The notes beneath the pieces are model-generated. The model was not told the DNA's origin, did no database searches, and saw only the letters and a list, made by a program, of their open reading frames with translations. A stretch of DNA of 64,000 nt from Aromatoleum petrolei. Lineage in GTDB: Bacteria; Pseudomonadota; Gammaproteobacteria; Burkholderiales; Rhodocyclaceae. The DNA is taken from the NCBI RefSeq assembly GCF_017894385.1, contig NZ_CP059560.1, positions 558,001 to 622,000 of the forward strand. Reading direction: 5' to 3'. The position numbers and the translations under genes were made by a program. Of the stretch, positions 1 through 8,962 are shown piece after piece (position 1 is the stretch's first letter; every line of letters begins with the position of its first letter).

Positions 1-1380
1 GTAAGTCAGCAGCAAGCCGACGAACACAGCGCAGGTAATAGCCCCGAGGGTCAGCTTGTAGCTCCAGGGCGATGGATAGATGCCCGCGCCTCCGCTCGGA
101 TCGCTCAACGTCGACGAATAGAGCAGAAAGGTGACCACTTGGGCCCCGATGGCCGTGGTGGTAGTCCGCACCACCTGCATCACGCCAATGGCCTCGCTAG
201 TACGTTCGGCGGGGATCGCTTCCACGATCAGGTTCGCCAAGGCCGCATAAGTCATACTGGTCCCCACACCGAGGAAGATCAGCAGCGCCACAACGGCCGG
301 AAGCGAGTCATGGATCCCGGTCAGCATGGCCCACCCCACTGTCTGGAAAGCCAAGCCGTAGAGAGCTGCCTGGCGCGCCCCGTAGCGCCCAGTAAGGCGG
401 GCACACCAGGGGGCCGTGATCAAAGCCGTCAGGTTTGAGGGAATCTTGATGGCGCCGGCCAGTGTCGCCGAAAGCGCGAGGCCTACGCCCGTCCATTTTG
501 GCTGCTGGAGCAGCAGGAGCAGAACCAACATCAGCTGGCTAGTGGCCAGGCCGAATAGAATCATGTTGAGGTTGGTAATGGCGATCTGCCAGTTCCGGAA
601 CTGCCGCACGTCGATCAGAGGATTCGGGTGGAGCGACTCGTACCGCGCCCAGACGACCATGAGCGCCAACCCGAGTCCGATCATTGCGAGCACAGCCGGG
701 TCATGCCACCCCGCCTTCTTCGCATTGGTAATGGCGATCAGCACCAAGGTGATGGCAGGAAGAAACAACAGGCCGCCGATGATATCCAGGGCCTCTCGCT
801 TTATCTCCATCTTCGAGGGTGGCAGCACCAGTTCGGCCGCGAGGAGCGCGACCACCCCTAACATGCCGGATGCATAGAACAGTGCATGCCATGACAGGTT
901 ATCCACAACCACGCCGCCCAGGAACACACCCAGACCGGCGAAGATGACACCTGCCCCGGAAAGATAGCTGATCCCGTGGGGGACGCGGTGTTCCGGCAGC
1001 CGTTCTCGCGCCAGCCCGAATGTCAACGGCAGGATCGCGTCCGAGATCCCCTGCAGGGCCCGCCCCACGACAATCCATTCCAGGGTCGGGGCGAATGCTG
1101 CGATGGCGGAACCCAGAATCGCCATGACGAACATCCAGCGCAGTACGCGGCCACGCCCGTAAAGATCGCCCAAGCGTGAGGAAACGGCACAGGAGCCTGC
1201 GGCAGTGAGGAAATAAGCAGTGATCAGCCAGCCGGCCACGACCGGGTCGCCGAAGAGGCGAATCATCGTAGGCATGGCGGAAAACATCATGCCTCCGTCG
1301 AAGCCGACAACCATGACCGCCAGCATGAGGACCGCCATCAAAGAGAGTTCGGATACTGGCTTTTGCGATGGATTCATCAT
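1..1380 (-). CDS. MFS drug/solute exporter (DHA2-like), 3' end outside window
   Basis: Reads from tandem ATGs at 1380/1377 leftwards to the window edge without a stop (about 460 residues). The protein is almost wholly hydrophobic, with at least 12 predicted membrane segments. A loop SRLGDLYGRGRVLR around residues 68-81 matches the MFS motif A between helices 2 and 3, and VVGRALQGI is typical of the next helix. The long form with extra helices suggests the 14-TM DHA2 proton-antiporter group acting in the inner membrane. A purine-rich GGAAAAG lies about 8 nt before the first ATG and favours 1380 as the start. An operator-like palindrome at 1590-1602 lies upstream. The substrate is unknown and the C-terminus is missing here. 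Confidence 0.85.
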   Translation of the reverse strand, partial: MMNPSQKPVSELSLMAVLMLAVMVVGFDGGMMFSAMPTMIRLFGDPVVAGWLITAYFLTAAGSCAVSSRLGDLYGRGRVLRWMFVMAILGSAIAAFAPTLEWIVVGRALQGISDAILPLTFGLARERLPEHRVPHGISYLSGAGVIFAGLGVFLGGVVVDNLSWHALFYASGMLGVVALLAAELVLPPSKMEIKREALDIIGGLLFLPAITLVLIAITNAKKAGWHDPAVLAMIGLGLALMVVWARYESLHPNPLIDVRQFRNWQIAITNLNMILFGLATSQLMLVLLLLLQQPKWTGVGLALSATLAGAIKIPSNLTALITAPWCARLTGRYGARQAALYGLAFQTVGWAMLTGIHDSLPAVVALLIFLGVGTSMTYAALANLIVEAIPAERTSEAIGVMQVVRTTTTAIGAQVVTFLLYSSTLSDPSGGAGIYPSPWSYKLTLGAITCAVFVGLLLTY

Positions 1381-1589
1381 GGCTTTTCCATAGCGCCGCG
1401 GACGGGAGAGTGAGGCGGTTTCGCGGGCTTTTGAATAGTTATACGCACTCTGTTCACTTTTTTGTCACAGAATTGCATCATTCCCTTGCGCGTCACTTCC
1501 CAGTAGTCGGCCGGGCGCTGGAGGGGGAAAGACTGCGGCAACGCGATGCGAAGGATTCTTGACATACCGCCGGAATGTGTTCACTATAG

Positions 1590-1602
1590 CGAACACCGTT
1601 CA
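1590..1602. promoter_or_regulatory. Operator-like palindrome (copy 1 of recurrent 13-mer)
   Basis: CGAACACCGTTCA; on the minus strand TGAAC-GGT-GTTCG, one mismatch from TGAAC-N3-GTTCA. It lies about 210 nt upstream of the MFS exporter gene. The same 13-mer appears before many transcription units in this window. The regulator is unknown. Confidence 0.5.
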
Positions 1603-1652
1603 TCTTTGTAAAGCGCCTTTGCGCAAAAACGTCCGCTCCCACACGAACCAGC

Positions 1653-1949
1653 ATGGCTTACGCATTGCACGACTACCAACCCGCCATTCAAGATTTTGTC
1701 CGCCGCATAGCGCGCGAACGGGTGGCACCGCGTGCCGACGAGATCGACCGCATCGCCGAGTACACGAATGCAATGTCCGATATGCCGTTCGAGTACAGCG
1801 GCACGCGCGGCCTTGAAGGGTTCGGCGAGGAGGTAAAGCCGCCACCTTCGAATTTCCACCAGGCAAGCTCGCCAACCGCACTCGTACAAGTCCAGTGCGG
1901 GCGACTTGATTGCCGGCTACGCCCGGACGGGATGCCAACTAACCGTTGA
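1653..1949 (+). pseudogene. Acyl-CoA dehydrogenase N-terminal fragment
   Basis: The first roughly 40 residues of this 98-codon frame (for example IQDFVRRIARERVAPRADEI) match the N-terminal helix of acyl-CoA dehydrogenases. After about residue 40 the family resemblance stops and no FAD-binding or catalytic part follows. The remainder (to the stop at 1949) is unrelated low-information sequence. It looks like the 5' stub of an ACAD gene cut by a deletion that brought the downstream stress-protein gene close. It sits in the otherwise gene-free 1381-1958 interval. Confidence 0.6.
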
Positions 1950-1958
1950 GGAACAGTA

Positions 1959-3008
1959 ATGTATCGCCATCTGCTGGTACCCACCGACGGCACCGAATTG
2001 TCCAATGAATTAATTGCATCTGCCGTCGGGCTGGCGCGTGCTCTAGGTGCGCGCGTGACATTTTTTCACGCCCAACGCGAATACGCTGCCTCTCTGTTCG
2101 GTGATGGGGCCCTTATGCACCTGCTTTCCCCCGACATCTTTGCCGAGATCGCCGCGGGCGATGGACGTGCGGTCTTAGCCAAGGCCGAGACCTATGCGGT
2201 GGAAGCGGGGGTGGCTTTCGGCTCAGTGCTCAAGGTGAGCGATTACCCCCATGAAGCGATCCTCCAGACAGCCAAAGATTGCGGCTGCGATCTGATATGC
2301 ATGGCATCCCATGGTCGCAAGGGGATCAAGAGCGTCATGCTGGGTTCTCAGACGCAAAAAGTGCTCTCGCACGCCCAGATTCCCGTGCTGATTGGACCGA
2401 GCGAAAGCAGCTCTTCGGCGCCCATGATGAACAAAACCATTGCCATTATGCAGGACGAGCATCGTTCGCTCGCGGTAATGATCTATGGGATCAGGCACCT
2501 GCTGCAAACGGCCAGCAATGAAGGCCTAAGCCCGGATTTCAGTCTTCTGCGCTCAATGCTGTATTACATCGAGACCTTTCCACAGAAGCTGCATCATCCC
2601 AAGGAAGAACACTATATCTTTCCGCGGTTGCGCGGGCGGACGAGCGAACTCGACCAGGTAATCGCAGAACTATCTGTCCAGCATAGAGAAGACTCTTACA
2701 AACTGAACCAGCTGAAACAAGCCCTGGCGACATACGAGGCGGATCCTGGACGCGGTGCTGACGAATCGATCACAGCCCTTGATGTCTATATGGATTTCAC
2801 GCGAGCACATATGAGCACCGAAGACAAATTCATATTGCCAGCCGCCCGCCGCTATATTCCCGAGCCCGAATGGGCAGAGATCGCCGAGGCCTTCGGCAAG
2901 AACGGCGATCCCAACTTCGGCACAGACCTCACATCCGCCTTCCGCATCCTGTTTACCAGGATCGCGAATCGCACCGCAGCACGGGCGAAGAAAGCCGACC
3001 CCGCCTAA
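1959..3008 (+). CDS. Universal stress protein - hemerythrin fusion
   Basis: A 349-residue cytoplasmic protein with two domains. Residues 1-148 form a UspA domain: it opens with YRHLLVPTDGT and ends with the nucleotide-binding type stretch SHGRKGIKSVMLGS followed by IPVLIGPSES. Residues about 155-320 form a hemerythrin HHE domain: the pattern MQDEHRSL, KLHHPKEEHYIF, SVQHREDS and FTRAHMSTED supplies the His/Glu ligands expected for a di-iron or O2/NO-sensing four-helix bundle. UspA and HHE domains are usually separate proteins; the fusion suggests stress or redox sensing. Start ATG at 1959 follows a GAGGAACAGT purine-rich stretch. A gap of about 70 nt separates it from the SDR gene, so it may be transcribed separately. 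Confidence 0.9.
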   Translation: MYRHLLVPTDGTELSNELIASAVGLARALGARVTFFHAQREYAASLFGDGALMHLLSPDIFAEIAAGDGRAVLAKAETYAVEAGVAFGSVLKVSDYPHEAILQTAKDCGCDLICMASHGRKGIKSVMLGSQTQKVLSHAQIPVLIGPSESSSSAPMMNKTIAIMQDEHRSLAVMIYGIRHLLQTASNEGLSPDFSLLRSMLYYIETFPQKLHHPKEEHYIFPRLRGRTSELDQVIAELSVQHREDSYKLNQLKQALATYEADPGRGADESITALDVYMDFTRAHMSTEDKFILPAARRYIPEPEWAEIAEAFGKNGDPNFGTDLTSAFRILFTRIANRTAARAKKADPA

Positions 3009-3080
3009 GCGGCCCCCAGGTTTCAAAAGACGCAATGACTTCTTTGTAGCATCTCAGAGTCGAATCAAGGAGAAAGAGCA

Positions 3081-3914
3081 ATGGGTCTGTTAGACAACAA
3101 GGTTGCGATCATCACGGGAGCCGGGAGCGGGTTGGGTCGCGCTTACGCGCTCTTGCTGGCGAAAGAAGGCGCAGGTGTCGTGGTAAACGACTTCAACGCG
3201 GAGAACGCAGCGAAGGTGGTACACGAAATCGAGGTCAATGGAGGTCGCGCGGTTGCCGCAGTCGCCGATGTGAGCAGCATGGCCGGTGGGGAGTCGATCC
3301 TCGTCACGGCACTAGAGGCGTTCGGACGTGTTGATATCCTGATCAACAATGCGGGGATTCTGCGCGACAAGGGTCTTGCCAACCTTAGCGAAGAGATGTG
3401 GGATGCGGTCGTAAACGTCCATCTCAAGGGTACCTTCTGCGTCACGCAGCCGGTGTTTCGCTGGATGAAGGACAATAAAGCAGGAGGGGTAATCGTCAAT
3501 ACCAGCTCCTCTTCAGGTCTGGCTGGCAATGTCGGACAGACGAACTATGGCGCCGCAAAAGCAGGAATCTGGGGGTTCAGCAATAGCCTCGCGTTGGAGG
3601 GAAAGAAATACGGAATCCGCGTTTGGACCCTGGTTCCTGCCGCCGTCACGCCTCTCACAGCGAATGTTCTTCCATCAGAGCTGTCCCAATCGTGGTCACC
3701 GGAGCGCGTAGCCCCGGTCATCCTGTACATGGTCAGCAGCCTTTCCGGAGACAAAACGAATAGGACGATCTTTGCCTCGGGCACCAAGATAATGGAGTTG
3801 AAGATGGTATCTGGCCCCGTCTTGTCCAATCCCGGAGGTCTTACCGCGCGGGACATCGCTGCGTCGGATAAGGACCTTTTCCTTGACGACAAGGGCCTCG
3901 ATTTCAACCCCTGA
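3081..3914 (+). CDS. SDR oxidoreductase, multifunctional-enzyme type 2-like
   Basis: A 277-residue NAD(P)-dependent short-chain dehydrogenase. TGAGSGLGRAYA (residues about 12-23) is the cofactor-binding glycine motif, NNAG follows strand 4, and SSSSGLAG plus YGAAK provide the catalytic Ser, Tyr and Lys. The extended C-terminus resembles the 3-hydroxyacyl-CoA dehydrogenase domain of peroxisomal MFE-2 proteins, so a 3-hydroxyacyl-CoA substrate is likely. A clear AAGGAGAAAG site precedes the ATG. It heads an operon with a DUF2889 gene one nucleotide downstream and a MaoC hydratase: hydration followed by oxidation in one unit. Confidence 0.9.
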   Translation: MGLLDNKVAIITGAGSGLGRAYALLLAKEGAGVVVNDFNAENAAKVVHEIEVNGGRAVAAVADVSSMAGGESILVTALEAFGRVDILINNAGILRDKGLANLSEEMWDAVVNVHLKGTFCVTQPVFRWMKDNKAGGVIVNTSSSSGLAGNVGQTNYGAAKAGIWGFSNSLALEGKKYGIRVWTLVPAAVTPLTANVLPSELSQSWSPERVAPVILYMVSSLSGDKTNRTIFASGTKIMELKMVSGPVLSNPGGLTARDIAASDKDLFLDDKGLDFNP

Positions 3915-3915
3915 G

Positions 3916-4656
3916 ATGCGTCCAAGGGACATTTACCGCCGCCGCATACGCGTCAAGACTGACACTGGCGAGGCTCGCGCAGATCTCGAAGACGACCCCC
4001 ACCGCTACGGAGTCACCGTTCGGCACGATTCTGTGCGAGTTGTCGCCGTCGAGGGGCTGGCCCTGCGCACTCCCTGGAGTCTCTGTGCAAGTGCGGCGGC
4101 GGCGCTCTCAAGGCTCGAGGGAATGCCGCTTACCACCGATTTCACGAACGTGTATCGGTATATCGACGGCAGCATGCAATGTACGCACATGCTCGACATG
4201 GCGGGACTGGCCATAGCGCACGCAGCGCGTGGTATCCGCCTGCGTGAATATGACTTTGAAATCACTTGGTCCGAAGGGCAAGAGCAGCAGTTTGCAACGA
4301 TGTACGTTGACGGCGTCAACTTCTTGAACTGGACTGTGCAGGACACCCGCATTTTGTCGCCGACGCCCTTTGCCGGGCAGAATCTGAGGACCATGAAGCC
4401 CTGGATCGAGGTCAACTTTAATGATCCCGATGAACTGGAGGCGCTCATGCTGTTCAGGCGCGCCATCCACATATCGGGGTCCAGAAGTCTGGATCTTGAT
4501 GCGCTTCCGAACGCTGCAGCGACAGGACATACGATTGGTGCTTGTTACGTGTTCCAACCAGGTGTGGCTGAACACGCACTGCGCATGCACGGGACGACTC
4601 GCGATTTTGGTGACTCTCCGGAACGATTGTTGATGGATCTGGACAGGATTTCCTGA
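3916..4656 (+). CDS. DUF2889 family protein
   Basis: A 246-residue protein from an ATG placed one nucleotide after the SDR stop; an in-frame ATG at 3883, inside the SDR gene, is the alternative start. The order of features (N-terminal RRRI segment, TDFTNVYRYIDGS, QCTHMLDMAG with a Cys-Thr-His, C-terminal YVFQPGVAEHALRM) fits the DUF2889 family, which has no assigned reaction. DUF2889 genes are often seen beside CoA-ester catabolic genes; here one sits between an SDR and a hotdog hydratase, and a paralogue lies at 35.8 kb. No signal peptide or membrane segment is visible. Translational coupling to the SDR is likely. Confidence 0.75.
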   Translation: MRPRDIYRRRIRVKTDTGEARADLEDDPHRYGVTVRHDSVRVVAVEGLALRTPWSLCASAAAALSRLEGMPLTTDFTNVYRYIDGSMQCTHMLDMAGLAIAHAARGIRLREYDFEITWSEGQEQQFATMYVDGVNFLNWTVQDTRILSPTPFAGQNLRTMKPWIEVNFNDPDELEALMLFRRAIHISGSRSLDLDALPNAAATGHTIGACYVFQPGVAEHALRMHGTTRDFGDSPERLLMDLDRIS

Positions 4657-4727
4657 ACGCCGCAGATCGACGTCGTTTCGAGAATTCAATACCGAAGCCA
4701 GAAGATCAGCAAGACAGTGGAGACAGC

Positions 4728-5594
4728 ATGGCACTAAATTACGAAGTAATCATGAACAGGGTTTTCGCCCCAGTCAGAGCATCCCACTCCAAGAGGGATA
4801 CTATTCTTTATGCATTGGGAGTCGGCGCTGGGCAGGCGGATCCCTGCGATCCCCAGGAATTGCTTCTCACCTACGAAGAGCAGCTCGAGGCACTTCCGAC
4901 GATGGCGGTGACGCTCTGTCCGCCGGGCTTCTGGATCATGGAGCCGGAGCTGGCGATCAACTGGAAAATGTTGCTGCATGGTGAACAACGGCTCACCATG
5001 TATCGGCCATTGCCGACCGAAGGCGAAGTCATCGGTCAGGAGAAAGTGGAGGCGATCTACGACAAGGGCGCCGGCAAAGGTGCGATCATGCGCATGTCAC
5101 GAACCTTGACCGATGCGGCCAGCGGTGAACTCATCGGCGTTTCCGAGGCAACGGCTTTCCTGCGGGGCGATGGAGGCTTTGGGGGCAACCCGGATGGCGC
5201 GCCAAAGCCCCATCCCACACCCGAGCGCGCCCCTGATCTCAGCATCGCGCTGACGACCAGGCCGGAACAGGCGCTGATCTACCGCCTGTCCGGGGACTAC
5301 AATCCCCTGCATATCGATCCGACGGTCGCACGAAGTGGCGGCTTCGACCGACCCATACTCCATGGGCTGTGTTCCTACGGGGTTGCCGCACGCGCGCTGG
5401 TACGCGCCGTCGGTGAAGGTGCGCCATCCCGCCTGCGACGTTTCGATGCCCGCTTCAGCGCACCAGTATTCCCCGGTGAGACCATCGTGACCGACATCTG
5501 GAACGAAGGTAATCGCAAAGCGGCATTTCGGTGCCGTGTGCAGGAGCGAGATCTCGTCGTGATCACTAACGGTTACGCAGAGTTTGCCGTATAA
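4728..5594 (+). CDS. MaoC-type enoyl-CoA hydratase 2 (double hotdog)
   Basis: A 288-residue protein of the length expected for a two-hotdog hydratase 2. The N-terminal hotdog carries HGEQRL and a KGAGKGAIM segment. The C-terminal hotdog has the diagnostic YRLSGDYNPLHIDP, followed by GFDRPILHGLC, containing the catalytic Asp/His of R-specific 2-enoyl-CoA hydratases. It probably hydrates a trans-2-enoyl-CoA to the (3R)-hydroxyacyl-CoA that the SDR at 3081 could oxidise. GGAGACAGC stands just before the ATG. A close relative is at 22723-23592. A strong hairpin 70 nt downstream probably ends this operon. Confidence 0.9.
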   Translation: MALNYEVIMNRVFAPVRASHSKRDTILYALGVGAGQADPCDPQELLLTYEEQLEALPTMAVTLCPPGFWIMEPELAINWKMLLHGEQRLTMYRPLPTEGEVIGQEKVEAIYDKGAGKGAIMRMSRTLTDAASGELIGVSEATAFLRGDGGFGGNPDGAPKPHPTPERAPDLSIALTTRPEQALIYRLSGDYNPLHIDPTVARSGGFDRPILHGLCSYGVAARALVRAVGEGAPSRLRRFDARFSAPVFPGETIVTDIWNEGNRKAAFRCRVQERDLVVITNGYAEFAV

Positions 5595-5662
5595 CGAAGC
5601 CTTACAACGTCGCGCCGACCTGATGGCGGGCGCGACAGGATTGCCAAGTAGGGCAATCCAGG

Positions 5663-5699
5663 TGCGGCGGATCGGGGCGAAACGCTCCGATCCGCCGCA
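5663..5699 (+). terminator. GC-rich hairpin after the SDR-DUF2889-MaoC operon
   Basis: Perfect 13-bp stem: TGCGGCGGATCGG at 5663-5675 pairs with CCGATCCGCCGCA at 5687-5699, with an 11-nt loop. No U-run follows, so it may act as a Rho-assisted terminator or mRNA 3' stabiliser. Confidence 0.5.
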
Positions 5700-5717
5700 T
5701 GCGAGAACTCAGGACAT

Positions 5718-5990
5718 TTGGCGCGAGCTGTTTCCTCAGCGATCTTTTCCGGCGCGCTGTGGGAAGCGGTGCCCGATGCAATCACACTGTTGAAGTTTCG
5801 ACGCCTGCCAGCAGGAGACGCACGAGCTCACGCACAGGATCTTCGAGGTCATCAAGACACACCTCGCGGAGAAGAGCCTGCTGATGCGCGAAGGCACCAC
5901 ATTGAAGCCAATTGCCTGTGCCCCCGCCGCCTTGCGGCACCCCGTCGAGGTGGTGAGTAACCGCCCTGGGGCGCCCGGTGACCGCAACAA
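5718..5990 (+). pseudogene. IS5-family transposase remnant, frameshifted
   Basis: One plus-strand frame gives FSGALWEAVPDAITLLKFRRL, which matches the helix before the first catalytic region of IS5-type transposases. A second frame continues with ETHELTHRIFEVIKTHLAEK and LLMREGTTL, the next conserved block. The two pieces are in different frames and neither continues to a DDE motif, so this is a short decayed fragment. It occupies most of the 5595-6015 interval between the MaoC operon and the convergent nitronate-monooxygenase gene. Confidence 0.5.
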
Positions 5991-6015
5991 GGGACATCAG
6001 ACCGCGGAGCTAGGG

Positions 6016-7101
6016 CTACCCAGCGGCACGGACGACTCGTCCGCATTTTACGGTCCCGGACTCGGATATCTGAACAGCAAGCCGGCGCTGCGCCGACTCC
6101 GCCTCCGCGACGAGGCGCTCCATTACCTCGGCGATGCTGGGCAGGTCGTGAATCAGGCCCACCGACTGACCGGACGCAGTCATTCCCTTGTCGAGATCGC
6201 CAGTCGTCATCGTGATCGTGTGCATCTGCATCATCTTCGACATGCGCATCATGGATTCGATCTGCCGAGGGCCCAGCGACAAGGTCTGTTTCACCAGCGT
6301 GGGCCAGGGGATGTTGAGTTCCCTGGCGATGGCGAATGAGTTCAGGAAGATCTCCCACACGTTCAGCATCTTGGTGTTCATCATGCGCTCGGACGCCGCC
6401 GTCTTCATCTGGCGGCAAGGTATGCCGTCAAAGCGGGGGGAGAAGAGCGTGTCCTGGACGTCCAGCTCGAGGGCCTTGTTCTTCCAGTTCTGGTGCATCG
6501 GACCTTCCTTGGTGGTCCAGAAACGGGTGCCCATCGACACCCCGCCCGCGCCCAGGGCGAGGGCTGCGACCAGGCCGTCGCCGTTGGCAATACCGCCCGC
6601 CGCGATGACCGGGATCTTTAGCACTTCGGCCAGCCGCGGCACCAGGACGAAGGTCCCGATCTCGCCCGCATGGCCGGCCGCCTCGTGACCGGCAGCGATG
6701 ACGGCATCACAGCCATGGGCTTCGGCGCGCTGCGCGAGCTTGACGTCGTTGACGGACGCCATGACCTTGCCACCGTACTTGTGGGCTGTCTTGACAATCC
6801 AGTCGCCTTTGCCCATGGAGTAGTTGATGACCGGCACCTTCTCCTCGAGGGCGACAATCGCATTTTCTCTTCCGTTGGGCAGCGCCAGCGGCGCGTTTAT
6901 GCCGAAAGGCTTGTCGGTCAGCGAGCGGATCTCTCTGATGTATTCGCGCGTCTGCCTTGGGTCACCGGAACCTGCGCCGAGCACGCCCAAGCCTCCCGCG
7001 TTCGATACCGCAGCGACCATGTTCGGAAATGCCACCCGCCCCATGCCTGCATTGAGAATCGGGTACTTGATGCCGAAGAGTTCGGTGATGGATGTGTTCA
7101 C
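6016..7101 (-). CDS. Nitronate monooxygenase-like FMN oxidoreductase
   Basis: A 361-residue TIM-barrel flavoprotein of the 2-nitropropane dioxygenase family. Visible signatures are the N-terminal GIKYPILNAGMG, GHEAAGHAG around residue 150 with the usual active-site His, AAGGIANGDG for FMN phosphate binding, and MGTRFWTTKE. GTG at 7101 is chosen as start because AAGGAGA lies 7 nt upstream; an ATG 10 codons earlier lacks a site. In CoA-ester clusters such proteins often serve as enoyl-CoA or nitronate oxidoreductases of unknown substrate. It is last in a minus-strand run with three crotonases and has a distant paralogue at 34550. Confidence 0.85.
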   Translation of the reverse strand: MNTSITELFGIKYPILNAGMGRVAFPNMVAAVSNAGGLGVLGAGSGDPRQTREYIREIRSLTDKPFGINAPLALPNGRENAIVALEEKVPVINYSMGKGDWIVKTAHKYGGKVMASVNDVKLAQRAEAHGCDAVIAAGHEAAGHAGEIGTFVLVPRLAEVLKIPVIAAGGIANGDGLVAALALGAGGVSMGTRFWTTKEGPMHQNWKNKALELDVQDTLFSPRFDGIPCRQMKTAASERMMNTKMLNVWEIFLNSFAIARELNIPWPTLVKQTLSLGPRQIESMMRMSKMMQMHTITMTTGDLDKGMTASGQSVGLIHDLPSIAEVMERLVAEAESAQRRLAVQISESGTVKCGRVVRAAG

Positions 7102-7138
7102 ACACTGTCTCCTTGCGCTGACCGAAGTCAAAGAACGG

Positions 7139-8038
7139 TTAGAAGTAGGACGGCTCTTCCCACCAGGGAAAGTAGTCGGGCATGTCCTTTGACACGGTGC
7201 AGGGGAAAACGGGCAACCGCTTCTCCACGAAGGACTGGACCCCTTCCTTCGCGTCCGCGCTGCGACCGCGGGTGCAGATGCCCCGGCTTTCGATGCGGTG
7301 CGCCTCCATCGGATGCGCCATGCCGAGGCTGCGCCACGCCATCAGGCGCATCAGTGCGACGGAGACCGGCGCAGTGTTGTCGGCGATCTCGCGCGCAATT
7401 TCGTACGCGCGCGGCAGCAACTGCTCGTGCGGCACCACCTCGCTCACCAGACCGCCGACCTTGAGTTCCTCAGCCGGCATCACGCGGCCGCTGAGGCTCC
7501 ACTCGAGTGCCTTGCTGATGCCCACGATGCGCGGCAGGAACCAGGACGAGCAGCACTCGTAGACGATGCCGCGCCGGGCGTAGACGAAGCCCAAGCGACC
7601 CTTTTCGCTGGCGATGCGGATATCCATGGGCAGCAGCATTGAGGCGCCGATACCGACGCCTGCGCCGTTGATCGCACCGATCACGGGCTTCAGGCTGTTG
7701 AAGATGCGCAGGGCGAGCTTGCCCCCGCCGTCGCGCGCCGATTCCTTGCTGTAATCAAAGCTGCCGTCCTCGCGGATCGGACTGTCCTGCGCCGCGCTGC
7801 CGGTCTTGTTCTTGTCGAAGACATCGGCGCCTTTGGACAGGTCCGCACCGCCGCAGAAGCCCTTGCCTTCGCCGGTCACGACCACGACTCGAACCTTGTC
7901 GTCAAGGTCGGTCTCGTCGAACACGGCGATGAGCTCGTTCATCATCGCCGTGTTCAGCGCGTTGAACACTTCGGGACGGTTCAGTGTCACCGTCGCGATG
8001 CCTTCCTTGACTTCATAACGGATGGTCTCGAAATTCAC
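7139..8038 (-). CDS. Crotonase-fold enoyl-CoA hydratase/isomerase A
   Basis: A 299-residue crotonase. The N-terminus (IRYEVKEGIATVTLNRPE) and the oxyanion-hole segment GFCGGADLS are clear, as is the INGAGVGIGASMLL helix. The two glutamates of canonical enoyl-CoA hydratase are absent: Ser stands at the first position and the second region reads YARRGIVYECCSSW. An isomerase, hydrolase or C-C bond reaction is therefore as likely as hydration. GTG at 8038 is chosen as start since TAGGAGA lies about 10 nt upstream and no ATG fits. An aromatic tail (YFPWWEEPSYF) is unusual. It is the third crotonase of a run. Confidence 0.88.
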   Translation of the reverse strand: MNFETIRYEVKEGIATVTLNRPEVFNALNTAMMNELIAVFDETDLDDKVRVVVVTGEGKGFCGGADLSKGADVFDKNKTGSAAQDSPIREDGSFDYSKESARDGGGKLALRIFNSLKPVIGAINGAGVGIGASMLLPMDIRIASEKGRLGFVYARRGIVYECCSSWFLPRIVGISKALEWSLSGRVMPAEELKVGGLVSEVVPHEQLLPRAYEIAREIADNTAPVSVALMRLMAWRSLGMAHPMEAHRIESRGICTRGRSADAKEGVQSFVEKRLPVFPCTVSKDMPDYFPWWEEPSYF

Positions 8039-8138
8039 TTCCCAGTCTCCTAAAGCGCGGCTCGATGCCGCATGACTGCCGGTCCTTGACTGCGTCTGAA
8101 AGGTACGTAGGCGTGCCCGGCCGGCCCCGCGGCATTGC

Positions 8139-8948
8139 TTACTTGAAGCTAAAGTTCGGTGCTCGCTTCTCGAAGAACGCCTTCTGCTTCTCGACCTTGT
8201 CCTCGGTAGACTGCGCCACATAGACGCCGCGACTCTCGAACTCGATTGCCTGCTCCAGGCTGCCCGCATTCATGTTGTGCCACAACGACTGTTTGGTCAC
8301 CCAAATACCCATCGGCACGTTGACGACGATGTTCTTGGCAATTTCCAGGCAGGCGTCCTGCAATTCCTCGTCCGGCACGGCCTTCAAGACCAGGCCGATA
8401 CGCTCGGCTTCGTCGGCCATCACCGAGCGCGAGGTGTATAGGATCTCGGCCGCCCGCTGAGCGCCCACCGCCCTGGGAAGCAGGTAGCTGATGCCCAGTT
8501 CGGCACCCGAGCCGGCGTTGTGGATGGCGTTGACGAACTTGGCCGATTTCGCGGCAATCGTGATGTCCGCCGCCAGCGGGAAGGCGAGGGCCATTCCGGC
8601 TACGGTGCCGTTCACGCCGCAAATCACCGGCTGCGGCAGATTGCGCATTAGCACCGGCAGCGAGGCGATGACGTCGATCGCATACCGTGAGAAGAAGGGC
8701 TTGCCCACGCCTTCCGGGACCCAGTCCGCCTTGCCGGGGTTCTTGAGGTCGTGGCCGGTGCAGAAATGCTTGGTTCCTGCGGCAGTCAGAATCACCACCC
8801 GGATCTTCGGGTCGTACTTGATCTGTCTGAACAGATCGGCGAGTTCCGTGTACATCTCGAACTGAAAGGAATTCGTCGACTCCGGACGGTTGATGGTGAT
8901 GCGCTTGACGCCCTTGATTGGCTCATCGATCAGAAAGTTATCAGACAT
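8139..8948 (-). CDS. Crotonase-fold enoyl-CoA hydratase/isomerase B
   Basis: A 269-residue crotonase starting MSDNFLIDEP. TKHFCTGHDLKN supplies the CoA-binding/oxyanion loop and VNGTVAGMALAFPLAAD the second oxyanion helix. Both canonical hydratase glutamates are replaced (Ala at the first; NAIHNAGSGAELG at the second), so its exact reaction is uncertain. It ends about 100 nt before gene A and begins 15 nt after the stop of gene C, which implies one transcript. An alternative upstream ATG six codons earlier lies inside the stop region of gene C and is less likely. Confidence 0.88.
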   Translation of the reverse strand: MSDNFLIDEPIKGVKRITINRPESTNSFQFEMYTELADLFRQIKYDPKIRVVILTAAGTKHFCTGHDLKNPGKADWVPEGVGKPFFSRYAIDVIASLPVLMRNLPQPVICGVNGTVAGMALAFPLAADITIAAKSAKFVNAIHNAGSGAELGISYLLPRAVGAQRAAEILYTSRSVMADEAERIGLVLKAVPDEELQDACLEIAKNIVVNVPMGIWVTKQSLWHNMNAGSLEQAIEFESRGVYVAQSTEDKVEKQKAFFEKRAPNFSFK

Positions 8949-8962
8949 GACTGATGCCCTCA

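Noticed and set aside
1572..1583. GGAATGTGTTCA as a second operator copy before the MFS gene
   Set aside because: Its symmetry is even-spaced (GAA-N4-TTC) and does not fit the 5-3-5 pattern of the other sites.
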